Below, one piece after another: positions 1-5,055 of a DNA stretch of 12,909 nucleotides. Each line of letters opens with the position of its first letter. Positions within the stretch are counted from its first letter, which is position 1. Origin of the DNA: Candidatus Cloacimonadota bacterium (lineage in GTDB: Bacteria; Cloacimonadota; Cloacimonadia; Cloacimonadales; Cloacimonadaceae); assembly GCA_016875595.1 (NCBI GenBank), contig VGPI01000037.1, forward strand, positions 1 to 12,909, read 5' to 3'. A model generated the notes under the pieces. The model searched no databases and was not told where the DNA came from. It worked only from the letters and a program-made list of their open reading frames with translations. The position numbers and the translations under genes were made by a program.

Positions 1-66
1 AAAGGTGCGGATCACATCTTCCCTGATCCCTTCGGCTTTCATCATTTTGATAAAGGCAGCGCTCAT
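1..66 (-). CDS. N-terminal start of a gene, possibly UTP-glucose-1-phosphate uridylyltransferase family (partial)
   Basis: Only the first 22 codons are inside the window, reading MSAAFIKMMKAEGIREDVIR and onward off the left edge. The start is the ATG at 64-66. A good Shine-Dalgarno (GGAGA on the minus strand, positions 72-76) lies 5 nt upstream, so this is very likely a true gene start. The pattern F-x-x-x-M-K-A-E-G-[IL]-x-x-x-x-I-x-x-F resembles the N-terminal helix of UDP-glucose/UDP-N-acetylhexosamine pyrophosphorylase-type (UDPGP) proteins, which make nucleotide sugars from UTP and sugar-1-phosphate. That match is from memory on a very short stretch and could be wrong. The gene is separated from hutU by a terminator and a repeat-rich spacer, so it probably has its own promoter, although none is obvious. 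Confidence 0.45.
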   Translation of the reverse strand, partial: MSAAFIKMMKAEGIREDVIRTF

Positions 67-97
67 GAAAATCTCCTTATTGCAGTGCTGTCATTAA

Positions 98-125
98 TCG
101 TAGGGTCGCTCTCCAGAAGCGACCT
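98..125. repeat. 28-bp palindromic element, copy A
   Basis: The element begins TCGTAGGGTCGCTCTCC and ends AGCGACCT. Inside it, GGTCGCT (104-110) and AGCGACC (118-124) form a perfect 7-bp stem around a 7-nt loop. Its sequence matches the reverse complement of copy B (187-214) at 25 of 28 positions and the reverse complement of the copy inside hutU (1337-1364) at 23 of 28. It lies in the spacer between hutU and the next gene, downstream of the hutU terminator, so it is not needed for termination. It looks like a member of a dispersed intergenic repeat family. Its function is unknown. Confidence 0.8.
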
Positions 126-134
126 TTTCGTAGC

Positions 135-152
135 ATGGCATTCCGATGCTGT
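135..152. repeat. Small hairpin with TCCG loop between copies A and B
   Basis: GCAT (138-141) and ATGC (146-149) pair around a TCCG loop. On the plus strand, G-T wobbles extend this to about 7 bp (135-141 with 146-152). The 8-mer ATTCCGAT at 140-147 recurs in the hutU terminator at 228-235, where it also forms the loop and the loop-proximal stem base pairs. CTGTC (149-153) can also pair with GACAG (184-188). The whole segment between the two palindromic elements is therefore able to fold. No poly-T tract follows on either strand, so it is not a terminator. Confidence 0.4.
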
Positions 153-186
153 CTGGAGGGGCGGACTCCAATCTGCCCTAATCGAC

Positions 187-214
187 AGGTCGCTTAAGGA
201 GAGCGACTCTACGA
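187..214. repeat. 28-bp palindromic element, copy B
   Basis: The element starts AGGTCGCTTAAGGAGAGCG and ends CTCTACGA. GTCGCT (189-194) pairs with AGCGAC (202-207) around a 7-nt loop. It is in inverted orientation relative to copy A (25 of 28 matches), so 98-125 and 187-214 can also pair with each other across a 61-nt spacer. It matches the copy inside hutU in direct orientation at 24 of 28 positions (25 of 29 when extended by one base). On the minus strand it can be read as FVESLSLSDLS without a stop, almost the same peptide as that encoded inside hutU. It abuts the poly-T tract of the hutU terminator. Confidence 0.8.
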
Positions 215-244
215 AAAATAGCGGAGGATTCCGATCCTCCGCTA
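214..244 (-). terminator. Rho-independent terminator of hutU
   Basis: On the minus strand, 2 nt after the hutU stop codon, an 11-bp perfect stem (234-244 pairing with 219-229, sequence core GCGGAGGAT/ATCCTCCGC) closes a 4-nt loop. It is followed at once by five T residues (214-218). The GC-rich stem plus U-tract is a textbook intrinsic terminator. It should end the transcript carrying the cysteine synthase gene and hutU, so that the next gene to the left needs its own promoter. Confidence 0.88.
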
Positions 245-246
245 AC

Positions 247-2289
247 TCATAACCTGTCTGAGAGGATGCAATCGACCAGATCATCGTCTGCTTCATAGGG
301 GATGGTGATATGACCCTCACCATAATGATCGATGTTCCATTGGCAGGAAGTTTCGATGGCATGCGGATTTCCTGCCCAGTTACGACGTGCCACGCCACCC
401 ATAACATCCCAGGATAAGCTACTGCGCACGATCCTATCCAGCAATTCGCTTCCATCCAGAACGATGCCATTGCCTCCATTGATGGAGCGTCCAATTCCAA
501 CGCCACCGCCATTGGAGAGGACGACCATGGTCATACCCCGGGCGATATTACCGGCAAAGCAATGCGTAGCCATCTCCGCCATGACATTGCTGCCGTCACG
601 GATATTAGCGGTCTCGCGGAAGGGTGAATCGGTGCCGGATACATCGTGATGATCACGTCCCAGCATCACCGGTCCGATCTCGCCCTGGCGGATCATTTCA
701 TTGAATTTGAGGGCGATCTTGACTCTGCCTACTTCATCGGCATAGAGGATGCGGGCTTTGGTGCCGACGACCAGTTTATTTGCCTCGGCGGTCTTGATCC
801 AGTGGTAATTATCCCGATCCTGCGAATTTCGCTTGGGATCGATCAAAGCCATTGCTGCCTGATCGGTTTTTCTCAGGTCTTCATCCTTGCGGGATAGGCA
901 GATCCAGCGGAATGGTCCATAACCATAATCAAAACACAGCGGTCCCATGATATCTTCCACATAGGACGGGTATATGAATCCATCATTGGAATTCTGGCCA
1001 TTGCGGGCGATCGATCTATCTCCGGCATCATATACTGAAGCCATAAAGCCATTGCCATAATCCCAAAAATGAGATCCCTTAACAGTCAAGCGTCTGATCA
1101 CCTGATAGTGCCTATGCAAAGACTCGTCCACCTTCTGTTTGAAACGCTCGGGATCATCTTTAATCAAATCTCTACCTTCTTCAAAGGTCACCCCCGCGGG
1201 AGTGTAACCGCCTTCATAAACCGCATGACAGGAGGTCTGATCCGAGATCAATTCACAGTGGATGTCATGAGCATCGATATATTCCAGCAGATCGACCACA
1301 TTGCCATGATAAGCGATGGACGCGGGCTTCCTGCTTAGGTCGTTTAAGGAGAGTGATCCTACGAATCGGCGGTATTCATCTACCCAGCGAAAGATCTGAT
1401 CAAGATCGGAAGATACCTTGGATATCCAACCCTGCGAATGACGCGTCTCGATCCGGTTATAATCAACTTCGGCAATTACACAGATTCCACCGGCAATATC
1501 CATCGCTTTGGGTTGGGCTCCGGACATACCACCCAAACCGGATGATACATACAGAACGCCAGCCAGATCCTTGTCCTCTGAAATACCCAGATACTTCCTG
1601 CCGGCATTCAGAAGCGTGATATAAGTGCCATGCACGATCCCCTGCGGACCAATGTACATCCATCCACCGGCGGTCATCTGGCCATAATTTGCCACACCCA
1701 AAGCGGCAAGGCGTTTGAAATCATCCGGGTTGTCCCATTTACCGATGACCAAACCGTTGGTTGAAATAACCCGTGGTGCATCCTCCCTTGAAGGAAAAAG
1801 CCCCAGCGGATGCCCGGATGCCATGACCAGGGTCTGATCCGCGTTCATGTTTTCGAGGTATTTTCGGATGAGCTGGTATTGCATCCAGTTCTGGCAGACC
1901 TGTCCGGTCTCGCCATATGTCACCAGTTCATAGGGATACAGAGCAATATCAAAGTCCAGATTATTATCGATCATGACCTGGATCGCCTGCGCTGGCAGGA
2001 TTCCCTGATATTCGTCAACCGGTTTGCCGTAGATCCTGCCCTGCGGTCTGTAGCGATAGCCATATATCCTGCCCATGCCGATCAATTCCTGCAGGAATTC
2101 TGGTGCCAGTTCTTCATGTAGTTCAGTCGGAATATAGCGTAAAGCGTTCTTGAGTGCGGTCCTGATCTCAGACCTGCCCAGATTCAAGCCGCGATTGGGA
2201 GCACGACGGATCCCTGGTTCATAATGGGCTTTGGGAGGCAGTTTATTACTTAGAGTGATATGCATTGCCTGTTTTGTTTCGAATGTCAT
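247..2289 (-). CDS. hutU: Urocanate hydratase (urocanase), long form
   Basis: Urocanase adds water to urocanate to give imidazolone propionate, the second step of histidine degradation, using tightly bound NAD+ in the cytosol. The 680-residue length fits the long form (about 670-680 aa, as in vertebrates and some bacteria) rather than the usual ~560-aa bacterial form. Supporting blocks are the NAD-binding stretch GLGGMSGAQPKAMDIAGG (about residues 250-270), SIAYHGNVVDLLEYI (about 325-340), SDQTSCHAVYEGGYTPAG (about 345-365) and the glycine-rich GGGVGIGRSINGGNG (about 588-605). The ATG start is preceded by GAGG 5 nt upstream. Residues 309-319 (FVGSLSLNDLS) are encoded by a palindromic repeat shared with the intergenic spacer and look like an insertion. 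No hutH, hutI or ftcD is visible nearby, so the rest of the pathway must lie elsewhere. The gene probably shares a transcript with the cysteine synthase gene 63 nt upstream. Confidence 0.96.
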   Translation of the reverse strand: MTFETKQAMHITLSNKLPPKAHYEPGIRRAPNRGLNLGRSEIRTALKNALRYIPTELHEELAPEFLQELIGMGRIYGYRYRPQGRIYGKPVDEYQGILPAQAIQVMIDNNLDFDIALYPYELVTYGETGQVCQNWMQYQLIRKYLENMNADQTLVMASGHPLGLFPSREDAPRVISTNGLVIGKWDNPDDFKRLAALGVANYGQMTAGGWMYIGPQGIVHGTYITLLNAGRKYLGISEDKDLAGVLYVSSGLGGMSGAQPKAMDIAGGICVIAEVDYNRIETRHSQGWISKVSSDLDQIFRWVDEYRRFVGSLSLNDLSRKPASIAYHGNVVDLLEYIDAHDIHCELISDQTSCHAVYEGGYTPAGVTFEEGRDLIKDDPERFKQKVDESLHRHYQVIRRLTVKGSHFWDYGNGFMASVYDAGDRSIARNGQNSNDGFIYPSYVEDIMGPLCFDYGYGPFRWICLSRKDEDLRKTDQAAMALIDPKRNSQDRDNYHWIKTAEANKLVVGTKARILYADEVGRVKIALKFNEMIRQGEIGPVMLGRDHHDVSGTDSPFRETANIRDGSNVMAEMATHCFAGNIARGMTMVVLSNGGGVGIGRSINGGNGIVLDGSELLDRIVRSSLSWDVMGGVARRNWAGNPHAIETSCQWNIDHYGEGHITIPYEADDDLVDCILSDRL
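1337..1365. repeat. Palindromic element copy C, inside the hutU reading frame
   Basis: These 29 bases match copy B (187-215) at 25 of 29 positions in the same orientation. They begin AGGTCGTTTAAGGAGAG and end CCTACGAA. All four differences fall in the two stem arms (1343, 1354, 1357, 1358). In hutU mRNA sense the 7-bp stem then carries three A-C mismatches, while in the opposite sense it keeps G-U wobbles, so the hairpin is largely lost in the transcript. The element keeps the hutU frame open and encodes FVGSLSLNDLS (residues 309-319). Its neighbours on either side, DEYRR and RKPASIAYHG, would join naturally without it. Confidence 0.85.
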
Positions 2290-2336
2290 TAAGACCTCAA
2301 TAATTCTTGTTCATCATGATCTGGTCGGTTGCTATT

Positions 2337-2353
2337 AGCAAACGCGGTTTGCT
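2337..2353. repeat. Short hairpin between the cysteine synthase gene and hutU
   Basis: AGCAAAC (2337-2343) and GTTTGCT (2347-2353) form a perfect 7-bp inverted repeat with a GCG loop. It begins at the last base of the cysteine synthase stop codon. No poly-T tract follows on the minus strand, so it is unlikely to stop transcription. It could protect the 3' end of an upstream mRNA or partly uncouple the two genes. The rest of this 63-nt spacer holds the hutU ribosome binding site and no clear promoter. Confidence 0.35.
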
Positions 2354-3420
2354 TAATCTGTCATTTTCACTTTCTGATTGCAGAGGAATGGATCGCAGCA
2401 CGTCTTACATACTCTTTTGAAGACATTGTATTCCAATAGCTCGATCATTGGTGACATATAATTTTCTTTTATGGTTTCTTCACGCATGAGATCAGTGGAC
2501 AGATATTTCTTGTTATCATCCGAAAATACTGTGATCACAATAGCATCTTTATGCATCATGTCCTGGACTTTTATCGCCGCCAGGAGATTGGCTCCAGAGG
2601 AGATTCCCACGGCCAGACCAAGCTCAGAAGCCAACTTCTGCGCCATCAGGATGGCATCTCCATCAGATACATCGATCACTTCATCCAGTTCAGCCAGTTT
2701 AACGATCGGGGGGATGAATTCGTCCGATATACCTTGTATCCGATGGTGTCCGACCTTGACTCCGGTCTTGATAGTTGGCGATTCTTCCGGTTCCATCGGA
2801 TGAACTTTGATCTTGCTGTTCTTCATTTTGAGAAACCGTCCGACGCCCATGACCGTGCCGCCGGTTCCTACTCCTGCTACAAACGCATCAGGGCTTATGT
2901 CATTGTAACGTAATTGCCACCATAACTCCGGTGCTGTCGTGTTAAAATGTGTTATGACATTCACTTCGTTCTCGAATTGACAGGGCAGGAATATATTGGG
3001 CTCATTTGCTGCCATCTCCTTGGTCTTGGCTATACTGCCCAGAAAACCGCCTTCGTCCTTGGTGACGGTTATAATGTTTGCTCCGTAACTACCGATGATT
3101 TGCATTCTTTCGACACTCATCCAGCTTGGCATCACGATCCTGACCTGATGGCCAAGTGCTTTTCCGATCGCGGCAAAAGAGATACCTGTGTTTCCACTGG
3201 TGGCTTCGACGATCACATCACCAGGTTTGATCGCTCCGGTCTGATATGCTTTCTCAAGTACATGCAGAGCCATTCTATCCTTGATGCTTCCAGTGATGCT
3301 GTATTGTTCACATTTTGCATAAACTCGCCGGATCTCACCCTTGTAACGAAACTTGACCACAATGATCGGGGAATTCCCTATGAGGTACCATAACTCATGA
3401 AACCGTGATCTCATATCCAT
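2353..3420 (-). CDS. PLP-dependent cysteine synthase family protein (fold type II)
   Basis: Enzymes of this family form cysteine or related beta-substituted amino acids from an activated serine through a PLP aminoacrylate intermediate in the cytosol. Seen in the 355 residues are TGSIKDR with Schiff-base Lys47, the substrate loop EATSGNTGISF (72-82), the phosphate-binding GVGTGGT (183-189) and GISSGAN (272-278). The Lys region reads YSITGSIKDR rather than the NPGGSVKDR of classical CysK. Together with GGFLGSI, HPMEPEESPT and HRIQGISDEFIPP, this marks the subfamily often annotated simply as a cysteine synthase in anaerobes, so the exact substrate is uncertain. A C-terminal extension carries four cysteines close together (338, 341, 342, 347). 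The start ATG has AGGAA 5 nt upstream. Directly upstream lies a truncated cysteine desulfidase gene, and hutU follows 63 nt downstream, so the gene sits in an amino-acid metabolism context. Confidence 0.88.
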   Translation of the reverse strand: MDMRSRFHELWYLIGNSPIIVVKFRYKGEIRRVYAKCEQYSITGSIKDRMALHVLEKAYQTGAIKPGDVIVEATSGNTGISFAAIGKALGHQVRIVMPSWMSVERMQIIGSYGANIITVTKDEGGFLGSIAKTKEMAANEPNIFLPCQFENEVNVITHFNTTAPELWWQLRYNDISPDAFVAGVGTGGTVMGVGRFLKMKNSKIKVHPMEPEESPTIKTGVKVGHHRIQGISDEFIPPIVKLAELDEVIDVSDGDAILMAQKLASELGLAVGISSGANLLAAIKVQDMMHKDAIVITVFSDDNKKYLSTDLMREETIKENYMSPMIELLEYNVFKRVCKTCCDPFLCNQKVKMTD

Positions 3421-3439
3421 GTCTATTCCTTTCCCACAT

Positions 3440-3610
3440 TCAGAATATTGGGGCTATCCAATATCCACGTTTTGCTATCTGTTCACTTTTTTTTCGCGTG
3501 TTAATAGCATCCAGCGCGACTGCTGCCGGCTCGGTACAGCCCATGGCAGGAGTAACTTCCTGCTTGAGTATTGCGATCAGTTTGTCTGTATTGATCATCA
3601 GCATCACCAT
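3440..3610 (-). pseudogene. N-terminal fragment of an L-cysteine desulfidase (CyuA/UPF0597 family)
   Basis: This 56-codon minus-strand reading frame starts MVMLMINTDKLIAILKQE and continues VTPAMGCTEPAAVALDAI. The second part matches the hallmark N-terminus of the CyuA/UPF0597 family (E. coli YhaM: EVKPALGCTEPISLALAAA). The GCTEP cysteine is a likely Fe-S ligand, and the enzyme splits L-cysteine to pyruvate, ammonia and sulfide. Family members are about 400-440 aa. Here the match ends near residue 36, after which 20 unrelated residues (from NTRKKSEQ) lead to a stop. An 8-A run lies in the unrelated tail, just past the last matching residues. The cysteine synthase gene begins 20 nt downstream, so the remainder is deleted rather than frameshifted. 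The start could be the first, third or fifth ATG-type codon; GGAA lies just upstream. A leader-peptide role cannot be excluded, but a decayed gene is the simpler reading. Confidence 0.75.
3445..3464. promoter_or_regulatory. Inverted repeat just upstream of the cysteine synthase gene
   Basis: ATATTGG (3445-3451) and CCAATAT (3458-3464) form a perfect 7-bp dyad around a 6-nt spacer, about 25 nt upstream of the cysteine synthase start and just before its ribosome binding site. It could be an operator or a 5'-leader hairpin. It also overlaps the unrelated tail of the desulfidase fragment. No protein can be assigned to it from sequence. Confidence 0.35.
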
Positions 3611-3620
3611 TTCCTATTCT

Positions 3621-3707
3621 CTATTTGATCTTTTCCTGTAAGTCCGAAACTGTCAAGCAGATTTTCACCCACTCGTCTCCTTCTTCCTCTGTGCCCCCCT
3701 TAATCAA
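3621..3707 (-). other. Short coding-like peptide, possible C-terminal gene remnant
   Basis: On the minus strand this stretch reads through about 28 codons to a TAG at 3621-3623, including EEEGDEWVKICLTVSDLQEK. The composition is protein-like (acidic, amphipathic). It ends 10 nt before the desulfidase fragment, as the end of an upstream operon gene would. No ATG is present; a TTG (3705-3707) is the only candidate start, and the frame enters the C-rich repeat array upstream. It may be the tail of a deleted gene or chance. I do not recognise the family. Confidence 0.15.
3628..3656 (-). promoter_or_regulatory. Candidate sigma-70-like promoter for the desulfidase fragment and cysteine synthase
   Basis: On the minus strand there is a perfect TTGACA (3651-3656). 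Seventeen nt downstream is AAAGAT (3628-3633), which matches the -10 consensus at only 3 of 6 positions. The predicted start would fall about 10-15 nt before the first ATG of the desulfidase stub. The -35 is convincing on its own, but the -10 is poor and the organism's promoter consensus is unknown. It is still the best promoter-like site seen upstream of the cysteine synthase/hutU unit. Confidence 0.25.
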
Positions 3708-3780
3708 GCGATTATCCCCCCTTAATCAAGCGTTAATTATTAACGCTTGATTAACGCTTGACTAACGCTTGATTAACGCT
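3694..3780. repeat. 11-bp repeat array with direct and inverted copies and a 15-bp-arm palindrome
   Basis: The core AATCAAGCG occurs in one orientation at 3702-3710 and 3724-3732. Each copy is preceded by six C residues, giving a 17-nt direct repeat at 3694-3710 and 3716-3732. In the other orientation CGCTTGA(T/C)T occurs at 3744-3752, 3755-3763 and 3766-3774, with a partial copy from 3777. Spacings are 22, 11 and 11 bp, all multiples of one helical turn. TTAATCAAGCGTTAA (3722-3736) is a perfect reverse complement of 3740-3754 with a 3-nt spacer. No cas genes or spacers are present, so it is not CRISPR. It could be a protein-binding cluster, the end of a small non-autonomous element, or a slippage-generated minisatellite. 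Confidence 0.8.
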
Positions 3781-4062
3781 GGCGATCAGGGCTTGACCCT
3801 GGACAGGATCATTTTACTACAAAGGACAAAGGCACTTATTGAGGGCAGGCGTACACCTCGGGCGGATAGCTCTCGGAAGCCCCCAAGCGCTGTGGCTGAT
3901 GACAAAGATGTGGTTGGTTTGATAAGACGGTTGAAAAATCGGGGCATGAAGTGTAACTCAATAATCCGGGCTATATATACTCGACTGTTCACAGCGTACG
4001 ATACAAAAGTGATAAGTACTGACCAGCTTCGTTTTTGCTACAGACGAACTTTGAACGTGTAA
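3769..4062 (+). CDS. Hypothetical small plus-strand ORF (doubtful)
   Basis: A 97-codon plus-strand frame in the only long non-coding stretch of the window starts with TTG inside the 11-bp repeat array and ends at TAA 4060-4062. It has no ribosome binding site. The C-terminal half (VVGLIRRLKNRGMKCNSIIR, then AIYTRLFTAYDTK and STDQLRFCYRR) has the rhythm of a small helical, possibly helix-turn-helix, protein rich in Arg and Lys. This half is more protein-like than the N-terminal half, so the true start may be further in, or the gene may be a decayed remnant. I do not recognise a family. It is the only candidate gene opposite to the prevailing strand. Confidence 0.22.
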   Translation: MINAGDQGLTLDRIILLQRTKALIEGRRTPRADSSRKPPSAVADDKDVVGLIRRLKNRGMKCNSIIRAIYTRLFTAYDTKVISTDQLRFCYRRTLNV

Positions 4063-4094
4063 CCGAATGTCATCGGCATCGCCGATCCGTTACA
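4058..4094. repeat. Imperfect hairpin after the plus-strand ORF
   Basis: ATCGGC (4072-4077) and GCCGAT (4081-4086) pair around a 3-nt loop. Outer arms TGTAAC (4058-4063) and GTTACA (4089-4094) also match, with unequal unpaired stretches between them. The stop codon of the plus-strand ORF lies within the left outer arm. A run of seven T residues sits about 40 nt further right, too far to make this a standard terminator. Confidence 0.35.
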
Positions 4095-4269
4095 TAAGTA
4101 TAGCTGGTTCGTAATTCATAAGACAACTTTGCTTTTTTTCTTTGAACGGTTGATGTGCAATGCTCTCCACAATGAAGGGGGAACAAGTAGATCTACGAGT
4201 GGGCACAGGTCAAGTTCCAAACGAGGGCAGACATTGCCAAGTGGCAGCAAGATGATGTTATGAATGCGG
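4095..4269. other. Spacer downstream of the eight-gene operon; no gene or terminator recognised
   Basis: This stretch lies past the stop codon of the metallo-hydrolase gene. I see no strong stem with a T-tract on the minus strand, so the end of the long transcript is not evident. On the plus strand one short frame after a TAG at 4188 reads IYEWAQVKFQTRADIAKW and ends at 4280, inside the end of the hydrolase gene. It looks protein-like but has upstream stops (4173, 4188) and no start, so at best it is gene debris. Confidence 0.4.
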
Positions 4270-5055
4270 TTAGATGTTGAAAAGTGGAGTGTGAGTGTTT
4301 TGTTCGGCGACGATCAATTGCAGATCAGACCGGATGTTTCGAAGATAACGTTCCATTTCGATTCTGGCGTGATCGGGAGTATTATTGATTTCGCTTAAGT
4401 GGGCGAGGACAAGTAACTTGAGACGTTGGTGCATGATCTGGCTGATTACACCGACGGCTTGGACGTTGGAAAGATGCCCCTGCCGGCTGCTGATGCGTTG
4501 TTTTACATCCCAGGGATAAGGACCTTCTTTGAGCAGGATCTCGTCGTGATTGCTTTCCAGAACAAGGGTGGTAGCGTCCATCAGGTGCTTGACCACGAGT
4601 TTGGAAGCATACCCGACATCCGTGGCGATCGCCAGTTTCGCTTCCTCATTTCCATCCTGACGGACGGTAAAATTGCAGCTGTCAACGGCATCATGCGGTG
4701 AAGAAAAGGGATGGATGAACAGATCACCAATGCGAAAGCCCTTGCCCGATTCAAAGTACTTGATTCTACCGCGCAAGTCACCCAGTTTCCTTTCACAATG
4801 ACAGAAGGTCTCATCGGTTATAAAAATGGGAACTTGTTGCAAGCGTGCGACCGCTCCGGCGCCTTTGATGTGATCAGAGTGTTCATGACTTACTACCACT
4901 GCATCGAGTTTCTTCCGAGGGATCCCAAGGTTATCCAGGGCTTGCCATACCCGTCTGGCAGAGATCCCGACATCAAATAGCACAGCAGCTTGATCGCTTT
5001 GGACAAGCAGGCAGTTACCCTTACTGCCACTGGCAATGACCGATGCCTGGAACAT
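4270..5055 (-). CDS. Metallo-beta-lactamase-fold hydrolase, YycJ/WalJ-like
   Basis: The protein is 261 aa with the metallo-beta-lactamase fold throughout. The metal-binding motif HEHSDH is at 57-62, with further probable ligands at His121 (SPHDA), Asp146 (ATDVG) and His194 (GHLSN). The N-terminus VIASGSKGNCLLVQSD and the SNHD block (about 168-171) are typical of the YycJ/WalJ/YycI-type single-domain hydrolases. Several of these have been linked to DNA-end processing or mismatch repair (5'-3' exonuclease activity), but the substrate here is unknown. There is no signal peptide, so it acts in the cytosol. Its ATG directly abuts the stop of the upstream exoribonuclease gene (TAAATG), which indicates translational coupling. 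It is the last gene of the operon. Confidence 0.88.
   Translation of the reverse strand: MFQASVIASGSKGNCLLVQSDQAAVLFDVGISARRVWQALDNLGIPRKKLDAVVVSHEHSDHIKGAGAVARLQQVPIFITDETFCHCERKLGDLRGRIKYFESGKGFRIGDLFIHPFSSPHDAVDSCNFTVRQDGNEEAKLAIATDVGYASKLVVKHLMDATTLVLESNHDEILLKEGPYPWDVKQRISSRQGHLSNVQAVGVISQIMHQRLKLLVLAHLSEINNTPDHARIEMERYLRNIRSDLQLIVAEQNTHTPLFNI

Noticed and set aside
63..512. 149-codon minus-strand frame overlapping the end of hutU and the next gene's start
   Set aside because: It lies out of frame within the hutU coding end, the terminator and the palindromic repeats. Its only protein-like part is the translated repeat. hutU is far better supported.
3405..3641. Plus-strand frames of 69-78 codons with a hydrophobic C-terminal half
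   Set aside because: They are antisense to the desulfidase fragment, whose GCTEP N-terminus is recognisable on the minus strand. The hydrophobicity is an antisense artefact.
3640..3740. Possible T-box or other riboswitch upstream of the cysteine synthase gene
   Set aside because: The GGGGGG runs on the minus strand resemble part of a T-box motif, but the conserved AGGGTGGNACCGCG block, specifier stem and terminator are absent.
3694..3780. Possible CRISPR array
   Set aside because: Units are only 9-11 bp, occur in both orientations and abut with no unique spacers. No cas genes are in the window.
3668..4203. 9-bp inverted match (CCCACTCGT at 3668-3676, ACGAGTGGG at 4195-4203) as ends of a mobile element
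   Set aside because: It is too short over a span of over 500 nt to be meaningful, and there is no transposase or target duplication.
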